Part shown: one piece after another, positions 22,901 to 31,013 of the stretch
Position numbering within the stretch: the first letter of the stretch is position 1
Layout of the letters: each line of letters starts with the position of its first letter
NCBI GenBank assembly: GCA_030867875.1
Contig: JAOWCC010000930.1
Location: 310,001 to 374,000 of the forward strand
Origin: Actinernus sp. WN-2022
Lineage: Eukaryota; Cnidaria; Anthozoa; Actiniaria; Actinernidae
Direction: 5' to 3'
Length of the DNA: 64,000 nucleotides
Program-made: the position numbers and the translations under genes
Notes under the pieces: generated by a model
Told to the model about the DNA's origin: nothing
What the model saw: only the letters and a program-made list of their open reading frames with translations
Databases searched by the model: none

Positions 22901-24314
22901 TACAATGAGATCAAGAAGCAATATGGACAACTCTGTAATCTACTTTATACCGATACCGATAGCCTACTACTACACATTAAAACTGAAGATATCTATACAG
23001 ACATGGCAACTCATAAACATCTATATGATACTAGTAACTACAGCAAAGACCATCCGCTGTATAGTATCGACAACAAGAAAGTACTTGGTAAAATGAAAGA
23101 CGAATGTGGAGGTATTCCAATAGTCGAATATGTTGGACTACGATCGAAGCTCTATTCTATATTGAAAGTAGATGGTGGCGAGATTCGTAAGGCCAAAGGC
23201 ACCAAGAAGGCAGTAGTGAAACATCGTATTCGTCATGATCAATATAAAGAGTGCTTAATGGTTAAGATAGATAGATAGATAGATCGTTTATTACAAATAT
23301 TTCTCACTTACAGCAAAAACTGAATTACGGAGGTTTACATTAATATGGTTCTAGATAAGTTAACTAAGTTTTAAGAAGGATATACTATATACTGCTCTAA
23401 TTGAACTAATGCTATATTACAATTAAAAATTTCTAAATACATCGATTGTAGTTACTTACGATTGTTATTGTAATCATTTGCGCCCGATATTATAAAGGTG
23501 TTTCTATATCTATTAGTTCTACATGATGGTATACACATAGGATTTCTACTCCTTAAGGTAACAGTTGGGCGCGTTGTATTAAACGGTAGGAGGCCATATA
23601 GATTTCCCTCTGGATGCGACAGTATCCTCCGAAATAAACTCTGGCAGAGTTGTGACCTACGGTCCGCAAGGCTACATAGACCAGAAAAGTTAAGCTGGTC
23701 AGAGTACGAAAGATCGTATCCATATATAATGCGTAGGGCTCGTTTTTGTATTCGTTCAAGTGAACAGCTAAGATAATCTGGGAGACTATAATGAAATACC
23801 GGGCTGGCATATAACAACACAGATTGAATACAGGCAGTATAAAATTGGACAAGTTCGTCTGCAGAAACATTAGCGCGCTTAAGCTGAACTAGGAAGTATA
23901 GTCTCTTTGACGCTTTTTTGATGGTGTCCGAAATATGAGAGTTCCATTTAAGATTATTCTGTAATGTTACACCTAGAATTTTTATTTCGTCCACTTCACC
24001 AAGAGTTGCCAAGAGTTAAGAAAGTATTCAAGCATGGAATGAATATGCTTCGAAGTGAAGGTCATAAGATGTATGGTATGCATATGAACAAAGTATCTCT
24101 ATCACCATTCGATAGTAAGAGATGGATTTCAGCAAACGGAATAGATACAACAGCCTATGGTCATGGAGACGTTTTTCCAGAGGATGAAGAATTAGACGGT
24201 TTTATTAGCAATATACTATCAAACGTAGTTGATACACTATCCTACAACAGTAAAAACGTCATTACAGAGGATGAAGATATAGACGACTTTATTTGTGAGT
24301 TGCTTCTATCTTAG
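19979..24314 (+). pseudogene. Polinton family-B DNA polymerase (protein-primed), broken
   Basis: This gene would replicate the element by protein priming. In order: an N-terminal part; exonuclease motif I (YADLEAL, about 21,005); a Cys/His cluster (CHICQKP...DHCHITGEFRGAAHNTCN, 21,290-21,385); exonuclease motif II (HNLRGYD, about 21,427); exonuclease III region (DVLLLADVF, about 21,875); polymerase motif A (YLDANNLYGWAMS, about 22,160); motif B (KLMNNSVFGKTMENLRKR, about 22,645); motif C (YTDTDS, about 22,945); and C-terminal SPFDSKRW (24,109). Breaks: a frame change near 20,590, TAA at 21,270-21,272, a frame change near 21,590, TGA at 21,692-21,694 and a non-LTR insertion at 23,268-24,014. 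Start chosen at the ATG at 19,979 (MAEHILTF). It overlaps the convergent integrase end by 9 bp. Catalytic motifs remain, but the gene cannot be read through. Confidence 0.92.
23268..24014 (-). mobile_element. 5'-truncated non-LTR retrotransposon in polymerase gene
   Basis: The insertion is flanked by GTTAAGA (23,261-23,267 and 24,015-24,021) and ends in GATA repeats at its 3' side (left). The minus-strand ORF of 186 aa (23,452-24,012) is the C-terminal part of a CR1/jockey-like reverse transcriptase: LGVTLQNNLKWNSHI, KRLYFLVQLKRANVS, SVLLYASPVFHYSLP, ERIQKRALRIIYG and CRTNRYRNTFI in the usual order. The ORF is intact to near the 5' truncation point, so the insertion looks recent. The polymerase frame on both sides is the same, so this insertion did not itself shift the frame. 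Confidence 0.9.
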
Positions 24315-25313
24315 AATACCTTTTGGTGGTAGTTCTGTATCTGGTGGTATCACTTGTATCTCTTCACGAACGAACCCTCGCTTTGGTGCATCTTTTCCTA
24401 AATAGTATAGAACTGGTTGATTTGAAGATACCACATTTCGAGAAATATAATATGTCTGTAAACTCCATACAGGATCAGTTGCTCGTTTTACTCCACCTTC
24501 CAATTCTCCCGGTGAGTATAGATATCGAACTAAAACATCGAATGGTAGTCGCTTTTCTTTCAATCCAATAATTCGAGAATATGTAGGAGTCTTTATGTTT
24601 ACTTGTTGTGCCTCTATAGAATTTGAAGGTTCCTTACCTGTTAGTCGAGTAACTTCATTGTTCATAGCCTTGATAACATCAGGAAGCCTCAATACCCATT
24701 CTCTACTACGCGCATCCGATCCTTCAGATGTAAGTACCATCTCTTTTGCATATTGATATCCAAATAATCTTTCAGCTATCGTTCTATTTGCTCGTTCAAC
24801 AAAACTTTGTGCCCTATGATGACCGGCTTCACCTCGTTGGACTTTAGTACCATGTAGTTCTAACGTTTCAGACATATGTCCCATGAATTCTCTACCAGGA
24901 TCTACTTGTAATGTTTTTGGCCATTCTAGTGGACTACGTTTGTAGATTCGATCAAATGCTGCAGACACTTCACCACTATCTTTCGATGCTAAAGGTTCAG
25001 CCTCTTTATATCTAGAAGCTACATCGATTACCACTAAAGCATACTTATATAGTTTCCTTCCACGTCCAGGTCGATCGTGAGGTAGAAAGATCAAATCAGC
25101 TTGATGAACTTCATTAGGTTTCGATACAGTCCAATGTGGTCGTGGAATATAGTGTGGTGGTGATAGATATATTTGCCACATGGCTTGTTTCTCTAACCAA
25201 CCCTTAGCTACATCTTCCGATACCTTTGCAGCCACCGATAACTTACCAATTGCAGCATAACCTTTCCAATAGCCCATAGGACCATAGAAGATATTCGCAA
25301 GTTTAGCATCCAT
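24306..25313 (-). CDS. Polinton integrase (retroviral-type DDE)
   Basis: Integrase joins element ends to host DNA and makes the short target duplication. 335 aa from ATG at 25,313 (MDAKLANIFYG); the frame is open 10 codons upstream without ATG. The rve core shows the first Asp in HQADLIFL (about residue 71), the second in LQVDPGREF (about 138) and Glu in AQSFVERANRT (about 174), the D,D-35-E spacing of retroviral and Polinton integrases. The C-terminal part (VRYLYSPGELEGG, then ATDPVWSLQTYYI) is the usual SH3/chromodomain-like region of Polinton integrases. No stop or frameshift. It is convergent with the polymerase, with stops overlapping by 9 bp. Confidence 0.93.
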   Translation of the reverse strand: MDAKLANIFYGPMGYWKGYAAIGKLSVAAKVSEDVAKGWLEKQAMWQIYLSPPHYIPRPHWTVSKPNEVHQADLIFLPHDRPGRGRKLYKYALVVIDVASRYKEAEPLASKDSGEVSAAFDRIYKRSPLEWPKTLQVDPGREFMGHMSETLELHGTKVQRGEAGHHRAQSFVERANRTIAERLFGYQYAKEMVLTSEGSDARSREWVLRLPDVIKAMNNEVTRLTGKEPSNSIEAQQVNIKTPTYSRIIGLKEKRLPFDVLVRYLYSPGELEGGVKRATDPVWSLQTYYISRNVVSSNQPVLYYLGKDAPKRGFVREEIQVIPPDTELPPKGILR

Positions 25314-25345
25314 TATATATCTATGTATTCTAACCTTCAACAAGA

Positions 25346-25412
25346 AGAAAAAAAGAAAAAAGGAATAAGAACTTATCTAACCAACTAGTTCTTATTCTTT
25401 TTTTCTTTTTTA
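25346..25412. terminator. Purine/pyrimidine hairpin between Polinton genes
   Basis: An A/G-rich strand ending GGAATAAGAACT pairs with AGTTCTTATTC followed by T-rich sequence. It lies between the stop of the 146-aa gene (25,445) and the integrase ATG. Similar stems at 34,560-34,621 and 35,663-35,708 are also intergenic. A termination or RNA-end role is inference. Confidence 0.4.
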
Positions 25413-25444
25413 GTATCTCGTCGATCGTAAAAAATCTCGTTTTT

Positions 25445-25885
25445 TTAAAAGGCATATCGACTAATAGCGTATCCAGCGACTAGCATTCCACCACCAACAT
25501 AGATCAACTCACTAGTTTTCTGTGCGTTAGATGGTTGATAGTAGTCAGAGAAACGAGGTTCTTTCATTGCTTCGAGTCGTTTCAGTGCCTGACGTAACTT
25601 ATCGGATTGTATGAAAGCTCGGTTACTATCGAGTTGATTATTATGAGAATCGCGTTCAACAACTTCCTGTTTGTGCGTCCAATCAGACAATGTTTGACGT
25701 TCTTCGATATATGCCTCCCTATCAGCATCGAATTTTTCCATTTCCCTATCATGTCTCTCTCGTTCTATATTAGCAGTTTCATCTTTCCCACCAAACATCT
25801 TAGCAAGCACTCCACCACCAGTAAATGCCGTTGCATTCAAAACTGCTCCGAAAATAGACATTCCAATAGCTGCTAACGTCGCCAT
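25445..25885 (-). CDS. Polinton membrane/coiled-coil virion-like protein, 146 aa
   Basis: The N-terminus (residues 1-30) is hydrophobic and Gly-rich (GAVLNATAFTGGGVLAKMFGG). A long charged, helical middle (about 35-110, many Glu/Arg/Asp) and a C-terminal hydrophobic segment (ELIYVGGGMLVAGYAISRYAF) follow. This layout suggests a membrane-active or membrane-anchored capsid component, but I do not recognise a named family. ATG at 25,885 overlaps the TAA of the upstream gene (TAATG), pointing to coupled expression on one minus-strand transcript. Intact. Confidence 0.65.
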   Translation of the reverse strand: MATLAAIGMSIFGAVLNATAFTGGGVLAKMFGGKDETANIERERHDREMEKFDADREAYIEERQTLSDWTHKQEVVERDSHNNQLDSNRAFIQSDKLRQALKRLEAMKEPRFSDYYQPSNAQKTSELIYVGGGMLVAGYAISRYAF

Positions 25886-26094
25886 TATGGTTTGGTCTTT
25901 TGTTTCTCGAGATATTGTTTTGCATATATGCTACCAGCTATTACAGCAGTCCACTTCACGTAATTTATGATAGAAATAGAAGGATCACTAACCATAGATT
26001 CCTTGGTAGCCTTTTTTACGATCCAACCAATACCAGTAGCTATTCCAGTTATCATAGCAGCATCGGTTGCTGTTTTCATCAATTCTTTATCCAT
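25885..26094 (-). CDS. Small two-membrane-segment Polinton protein, 69 aa
   Basis: Two hydrophobic segments (AAMITGIATGIGWIV, about residues 12-26, and VKWTAVIAGSIYAKQY, about 46-61) separated by a short polar loop, with basic ends. Its stop overlaps the next ATG by one base. Function unknown; small hydrophobic proteins next to capsid genes are common in Polintons and adenovirus-like elements (general knowledge). Intact. Confidence 0.6.
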   Translation of the reverse strand: MDKELMKTATDAAMITGIATGIGWIVKKATKESMVSDPSISIINYVKWTAVIAGSIYAKQYLEKQKTKP

Positions 26095-26228
26095 CCTAAT
26101 ATATATCGTATATCTCTAGTCTTTAATTGTTACTCCATATCTGGTACCGTAGTCTTTACAGGACTCGCGGGTTGTCGTATCGTACTAACGTTCTTTTGAG
26201 TGACATCTCTGTATCTTTTGTATTGATA

Positions 26229-26486
26229 TTATGCGCCAAACAATGCAGCACCCGTACCAATAACTGCGATAGTAGTATTAGTAGATATGTTTTTAGTCCA
26301 ACTTTCATCTACATCGGTTTCTTTAGATAATTCACTTTCACGCGAAATCTCTCTCTTTTGAGCCTCTCTAGCAAGTTTATTACTTAGTGCTAATGCTTTC
26401 CCAGCAGCAACCCTCTTTGGATCCTTTACTTTAGTTGGTGTTGTCCTTGGTGGATTCGCAGTTATCTGATCCGTCTGTTCCTCCAT
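26229..26486 (-). CDS. Small basic protein with C-terminal membrane segment, 85 aa
   Basis: The first half is polar with a motif KDPKRVAAGKALALSNKLAR (about residues 21-40). I have the impression that similar Lys/Arg-Ala-Gly-Lys peptides recur in Polinton and adintovirus small proteins, where a DNA-core role has been suggested; that is an inference here. The end (TTIAVIGTGAALFGA) is hydrophobic. It starts inside the 3' end of the broken gene at 26,431-27,036 in another frame. Intact. Confidence 0.6.
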   Translation of the reverse strand: MEEQTDQITANPPRTTPTKVKDPKRVAAGKALALSNKLAREAQKREISRESELSKETDVDESWTKNISTNTTIAVIGTGAALFGA

Positions 26487-27036
26487 CTTGATTCGATATA
26501 GTAATTACTTGCGAAGGTTCAATAGGTGTACCAGGAATGACTATGTGATCAGCTACATTGAACAAAACACTAGCTAGAGCTACAAATCGACCGTGTTTAA
26601 GTGCTAATCGACCAGCCGCCATATATATCTGATGATGGGCTAATTGGTTTTCTTGTAGATCCTTAAACAGTGCTTGTTGGTTGTCTAGTGTAGCTACGTG
26701 TGAGAGCGTAGCTACGTATGAGACTGCGCGAGTAACTTGACGTAGTGCACCATCTACTAAGTGTACTGTTATTTGATTTGCTACTACAGCCTGGTATCTA
26801 CTATATAAACGTTTTACGTCCTTCTCAGATAGTTTAGTTATATCTGTTAGGGAGAAATTCTGTCCTAGACATTCTTTCGTTTTACCTAATACAGCTAAGG
26901 TCTTAAGTTCTTCCCGACATTCTTCGATATCCTCCTATTCAGTTGAAAATTCCAATTTGGTTGTAGGACAAGTAATAGCGCACTCATCTTTCAGTTTTCT
27001 GACGTATCCATCCAGTTCTTTGTTGTATTCATCCAT
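26431..27036 (-). pseudogene. Conserved Polinton gene with in-frame TAG
   Basis: From the ATG at 27,036 the frame runs to a stop at 26,431, interrupted only by TAG at 26,935-26,937. After the TAG comes LTDITKLSEKDVKRLYSRYQ, a phrase I recognise from a frequent but uncharacterised Polinton protein. A helical segment and a C-terminus ending in Asn/Thr-rich sequence follow. The ATG overlaps the ATPase stop by 8 bp. Either the gene is dead, or translation restarts at the internal ATG at 26,622. Function unknown. Confidence 0.7.
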
Positions 27037-27652
27037 GATAATATGTTATAGGTGCGGGTATCTCTAACACTACTACAAAAGGATGTCGCAAACAGAAACA
27101 TATGCGAGCAAACTTATGAGATCGAAGTATCATTCGTAATTCATTACATTCTTGTGAGCCTCCGTAATCTTCAAATATCTTTTTACCATCTATAACTGAT
27201 GCCGTATGAAATGCTACTACGATAGCTACGTTCTCACGAAAAGGTTTACATATACTCGTTAATTGTTGGGATAGTACCCAAATAGATAGTCCTATATGTC
27301 GAGCAGAGAATGCTAAATCTACTAGTTTGTCAGTTCTTCGTTTTACATCTTTCGATGCGGCACAATCATCTAGAATCAATAATGTATTGGTACCTGACCA
27401 AAAGGTTGCACAAATATTTAATGTGGTATCGATAGCATCCTGAGATGGAGATATAACATAGAAGTGTGGATCTCTATTAGCAAATCCATGATATGTTTTG
27501 TTGTGGGCATACGTAGGACAAATTAATACTATATAATCGAACTTACCACGAAATGGTCCACGAAGTTGTTCTATGAGAAATGCAGTCTTTCCACAATTCG
27601 TTGGACCTACTATGAGTGAGTTGAATGGGATGTGTTCTACCAAGGAATCCAT
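27029..27652 (-). CDS. Polinton packaging ATPase (A32/FtsK-HerA type)
   Basis: This ATPase is expected to drive DNA into the capsid. 207 aa, the normal size for Polinton ATPases. Walker A is GPTNCGKT (residues 17-24), Walker B is LLILDDCAA (about 92-100), and a sensor-like WVLSQQ follows (about 126-131), the order seen in poxvirus A32-like enzymes. Its ATG overlaps the capsid gene stop (TGATG), and its own stop overlaps the next ATG, so capsid, ATPase and the following genes appear to form one minus-strand unit. No disruption seen. Confidence 0.93.
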   Translation of the reverse strand: MDSLVEHIPFNSLIVGPTNCGKTAFLIEQLRGPFRGKFDYIVLICPTYAHNKTYHGFANRDPHFYVISPSQDAIDTTLNICATFWSGTNTLLILDDCAASKDVKRRTDKLVDLAFSARHIGLSIWVLSQQLTSICKPFRENVAIVVAFHTASVIDGKKIFEDYGGSQECNELRMILRSHKFARICFCLRHPFVVVLEIPAPITYYHG

Positions 27653-28887
27653 CAGTATGTTATACTATGTAAAGATCTGTTCAATATCTTAAGCTGAGCA
27701 TCTGCAAGGACGTAGATATGCATGTTTACGTTTCCACTTCCTTTTAAAGTTCTATGTTTACGAATATCGATATCTTTTCCACCACCAGTTTGTGCCATTC
27801 CATCACCATGAGCAGAGGAATCTTTCGCTGTACGACAATCGACTAGGATGGCAAATCTGTTATTGTAAAATTTGGTAGGAGTCATAGAAGTATTGGATGT
27901 ACCAAACCATCCTTTTGCGGACTCCCAAAAATCTGGTGTTAACATACCTCCTGGAAAGAATCTATTTGGAACTCCATTTACGTCTATCTCTATCTTTGAA
28001 ATATCAGGATTTACGAATGCTTCACTATCTCGTGAACCGGCAGTGGGAGGATCTACGAATAGAAAAAGTAATCCAGCAAATGATCGTCGTGGAACATTTA
28101 TATTCTGAGATATCAAAGTATCTGATGCCTTAGCGATAGGTACTAACTTGAAGTGAACTGCGTGATCGTATAGGAATGCAGTACCTTTTTCGTATGCGTG
28201 AAATGCTTTCCTAGCTAGTGTTTCATTCTTGATTGCTTCGTATTCTAACTGGATGTTGGTAAGCTTGTACGTACCTATCTTTGTCGAATCTGATCCAACG
28301 ATTATATCGATAGAGCAGGCTAGAGTTAATTCGAATGAAATAGTGTCTTCTAATGCATGTGGATATAGAACTCCATGTTGTGTAAGAATATCAACGTCTA
28401 ACGGAATTCTATATTTTGAACCATATGCAGCTAACAATGCATTCTCACCAGTATCTGAAGTACCTGCATCACCGGCCTTAGATCGTAGCTTATTTGTGTT
28501 ATCTGATTGGATACCATGTTGTACTCTCGATTCTCTCTCCTGCGTAGATAGATAGATATCGGAATATGTTTGTAATAGATCCGATCGAGCAATGTCTTCT
28601 AATATTTCAGCTCCCATCTTACAAACTCGATGTATAACTAAGCAACGTCCAACATTTGCAACGACTCTATTATTAGCATGCCCCCCAGACAATACGATAT
28701 CACCCAATAATGCTAAACTACCAGGTACTAATACGATATCTTCTCCCATCGTTGGAACTTCCACATAGAGAGTCTCACCTGGATTGGCAGATGATGGAGT
28801 GAAAGTTTTTCTATATAAATTTCGTTGAGCTTTGAGTGCGAGTGGCACTCTTAGTGCTTCTATAGGAATTAACTTCGACGATATCAT
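27652..28887 (-). CDS. Polinton major capsid protein (double jelly roll)
   Basis: The 411-aa protein begins at ATG 28,887 (MISSKLIPIEALRVP). The frame is open further upstream to 29,061, but that part is a Ser/Arg-rich shadow of the divergent gene and is excluded. Family features: an N-terminal VPLALKAQRNLYRKTF, then ETLYVEVPTMGEDIVLVPGS, GGHANNRVVANVGRCLV and LSTQERESRVQHGIQS, the typical order of Polinton capsid proteins. The rest is beta-rich with PDFWESAKGWF and ILVDCRTAKD near the end. It would form the hexon-like capsomer. Intact; one-base overlap with the ATPase start. Confidence 0.85.
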   Translation of the reverse strand: MISSKLIPIEALRVPLALKAQRNLYRKTFTPSSANPGETLYVEVPTMGEDIVLVPGSLALLGDIVLSGGHANNRVVANVGRCLVIHRVCKMGAEILEDIARSDLLQTYSDIYLSTQERESRVQHGIQSDNTNKLRSKAGDAGTSDTGENALLAAYGSKYRIPLDVDILTQHGVLYPHALEDTISFELTLACSIDIIVGSDSTKIGTYKLTNIQLEYEAIKNETLARKAFHAYEKGTAFLYDHAVHFKLVPIAKASDTLISQNINVPRRSFAGLLFLFVDPPTAGSRDSEAFVNPDISKIEIDVNGVPNRFFPGGMLTPDFWESAKGWFGTSNTSMTPTKFYNNRFAILVDCRTAKDSSAHGDGMAQTGGGKDIDIRKHRTLKGSGNVNMHIYVLADAQLKILNRSLHSITY

Positions 28888-28912
28888 GTTGAATATACCA
28901 AGATATATAGTT

Positions 28913-31013
28913 ATGTTCAATATGGAAGATAGGATCGACGTTGATGTGAGACCTGAGGATAATACCGATAGATACGAAGAACGACAACGAGATGAAGAAA
29001 ACCGACGAGAACGAGATGAAGAAGACCGACAACGAGAACGAGAAGAAAATGAAAGATACATGGCTTACTTATTGAGTGGCAATCAAGATGAAGCTGGGGG
29101 TAGTGAGACAATTACCATGGATAATTTGCATGACTACGCTATAGAAGGTGACCCACTTCGAGGATTCACATTCGAACAAACCTTTTCAGATTCGGTAAAG
29201 GAAAGGCTGGTTGATGATGTAAAAGAGCATTATCCGGATGCGGGTATTCGACATAACATCGAAATCTACTTAAATAATAAACAACTCAACGTTCGCGAAC
29301 TTGGAAGCAACGAAGACTATACGCGTCTATTCGCCGGTAATGAGAAAAATAAGAAATTACGTGTGAAGATGAGGAAAGATCTCAAAGATGCTTTAGGTCC
29401 AAATAATGAAGAAGCTACCAATGAAGTATTATTTGCAGAACGACAACTCGCCGAGCGGGAAGTAAATAATGAATCTATTCTTGAAGACTCCGAATCGACC
29501 GATGCTCAGAAAAAAGTAGCTAATAAAGAGTTAATATCCATCCATAAGGCAAGAGAATTACTTGAACGTCAAGAAGAAGCCATACTAGAACGTATATCGC
29601 TACGTGAAAGGGTCAAATACATTTTCAGGAAGTATGGAATGACCGTTCTTGCGGTGACAACTGCTCACGTTGGGCTAGGATAGGTGTAAAATGTATCATT
29701 TGAGCATATCTTCACCGTCTTTAAGTCATTCGTCGTGAAGATTGGCATCTGGGCTGGGACAATTAAGGCAACTATTCTTATATTCATTTTGTGAGAAAAT
29801 TTAAAATGATGACGTCACAATCGATGACGTCAATACATCACCGTATTAAAAAGTTTAACATATGTATGATTTATATAGCTGGTTTGAAGGAGCTTCTCAA
29901 GAGATGATGAAAGCCGCAAACCGTTTCTTGATACGAGCAAAATTCATCGAGATATCACATGTTGAGTGAATTATACATGCCCCCCCTGAACCAGACTTAT
30001 AGTACAAACAGACAGGGAAATACCCGTTGGTTCACTTTGTTCTACGTTTGATTGGATTAAGTCAACTCTTGTTTGGTATTTAAGGCTAGCCGGTAGGGCA
30101 AAATGCTGTCGTTTTCGATTTTTGGATTTCAACCTCATAACGAAAATATCTGCAATTGTTAAATTATGACGTCACACATTCGAAGACGTCACATACAAGT
30201 TTTGTGCATTAACTTAGGATTGAAAAAGGTTTGAGTGAAAAAAATTCATTCTCCTTATTCTCCGATAGCTTGGTAATATTTCTGACAATGTATCGGTACA
30301 ATTTGGTACCACACATGTGACAATTATTGATGAGATTTAATTTACTGAAATCCGGGGGAACTTACCCTTCGACAGCAGGTTTTTGACAGAATTTATATAA
30401 TATATTCAAAAAATCATATCTCAGCTAATTTACGTCATAGCGACAAACGGTTTTCAGTGTTGAAGATGTCTCGAGTATATCTATCAATACCCCTATGTAA
30501 AGGAAGTCGATATTTAAGAAATACGACATTTAGGAAAACATCAATATTATGACATCATCGATTGTGACGTCATGGATTTAAATTTTATCACAAAATGAAT
30601 ATTAAAATATTTGCCTTAATTGTCCCAGCCCAGATGCCAATTTTCACGACGAATGACTTAAAGACGGTGAAGATATGCTCAAATGACACATTTTACACCC
30701 ATCCTAGCCCAACGTGGCTATTGGTGCTATCGTTAGCGTATTAGTTTCCCAGTTATCGAAATCCGTACCGAAACCAGTAAAAAATGGTATCGACAAAGTG
30801 GCAGATACAGTAAAGAAGGGATTAAAAACAGTAGGTGATTTGTTAAAGGAAATGGGAAAGAAACTTGGACAGATACTACCTGGAATGATTGGATCAATTG
30901 CGAATTTCATATTTACTATGGCCGGTCAAGCTCTAGGAGTATTAGCAGAGAACGTTTGGTTATTTATCGTAGCTATAGTGGTGATCACAATAGAGCAATA
31001 CAAGCGACGTTAA
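28913..31013 (+). pseudogene. Coiled-coil/membrane Polinton gene split by MITE
   Basis: The 5' part (28,913-29,665) encodes a highly charged Arg/Glu/Asp-rich N-terminus (about residues 10-55), a central region and a helical, Glu-rich stretch. The 3' part (30,720-31,013) adds a Lys/Gly-rich amphipathic stretch and a C-terminal hydrophobic anchor (AENVWLFIVAIVVITIEQYK). A 1,051-bp MITE with a GCT duplication separates them, and the reading frame is the same on both sides. ATG alternatives are 28,913 and 28,922; the ATG lies 25 bp from the divergent capsid gene start. The stop overlaps the convergent 551-aa gene stop in TTAA. Family unnamed; a virion role is inferred from context. Confidence 0.75.
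29666..30716. mobile_element. 1,051-bp MITE, CAC...GTG ends, 3-bp duplication
   Basis: Inverted repeats of about 170 bp (29,666-29,835 and 30,543-30,716) start CACGTTGGGCTAGGAT. The host codon GCT is duplicated (29,663-29,665 and 30,717-30,719). CAC termini with a 3-bp duplication fit the CACTA/EnSpm superfamily. Each TIR contains TGACGTCA palindromes. No transposase; the centre shows no coding. Confidence 0.88.

Noticed and set aside
23498..23870. ORFs on both strands within the polymerase insertion
   Set aside because: They are shadows of the non-LTR reverse transcriptase frame at 23,452-24,012.
28888..29061. N-terminal extension of the major capsid ORF
   Set aside because: The extension is Ser/Arg-rich, is the shadow of the divergent Glu/Arg-rich gene, and family members begin at the MISSKL-type start.
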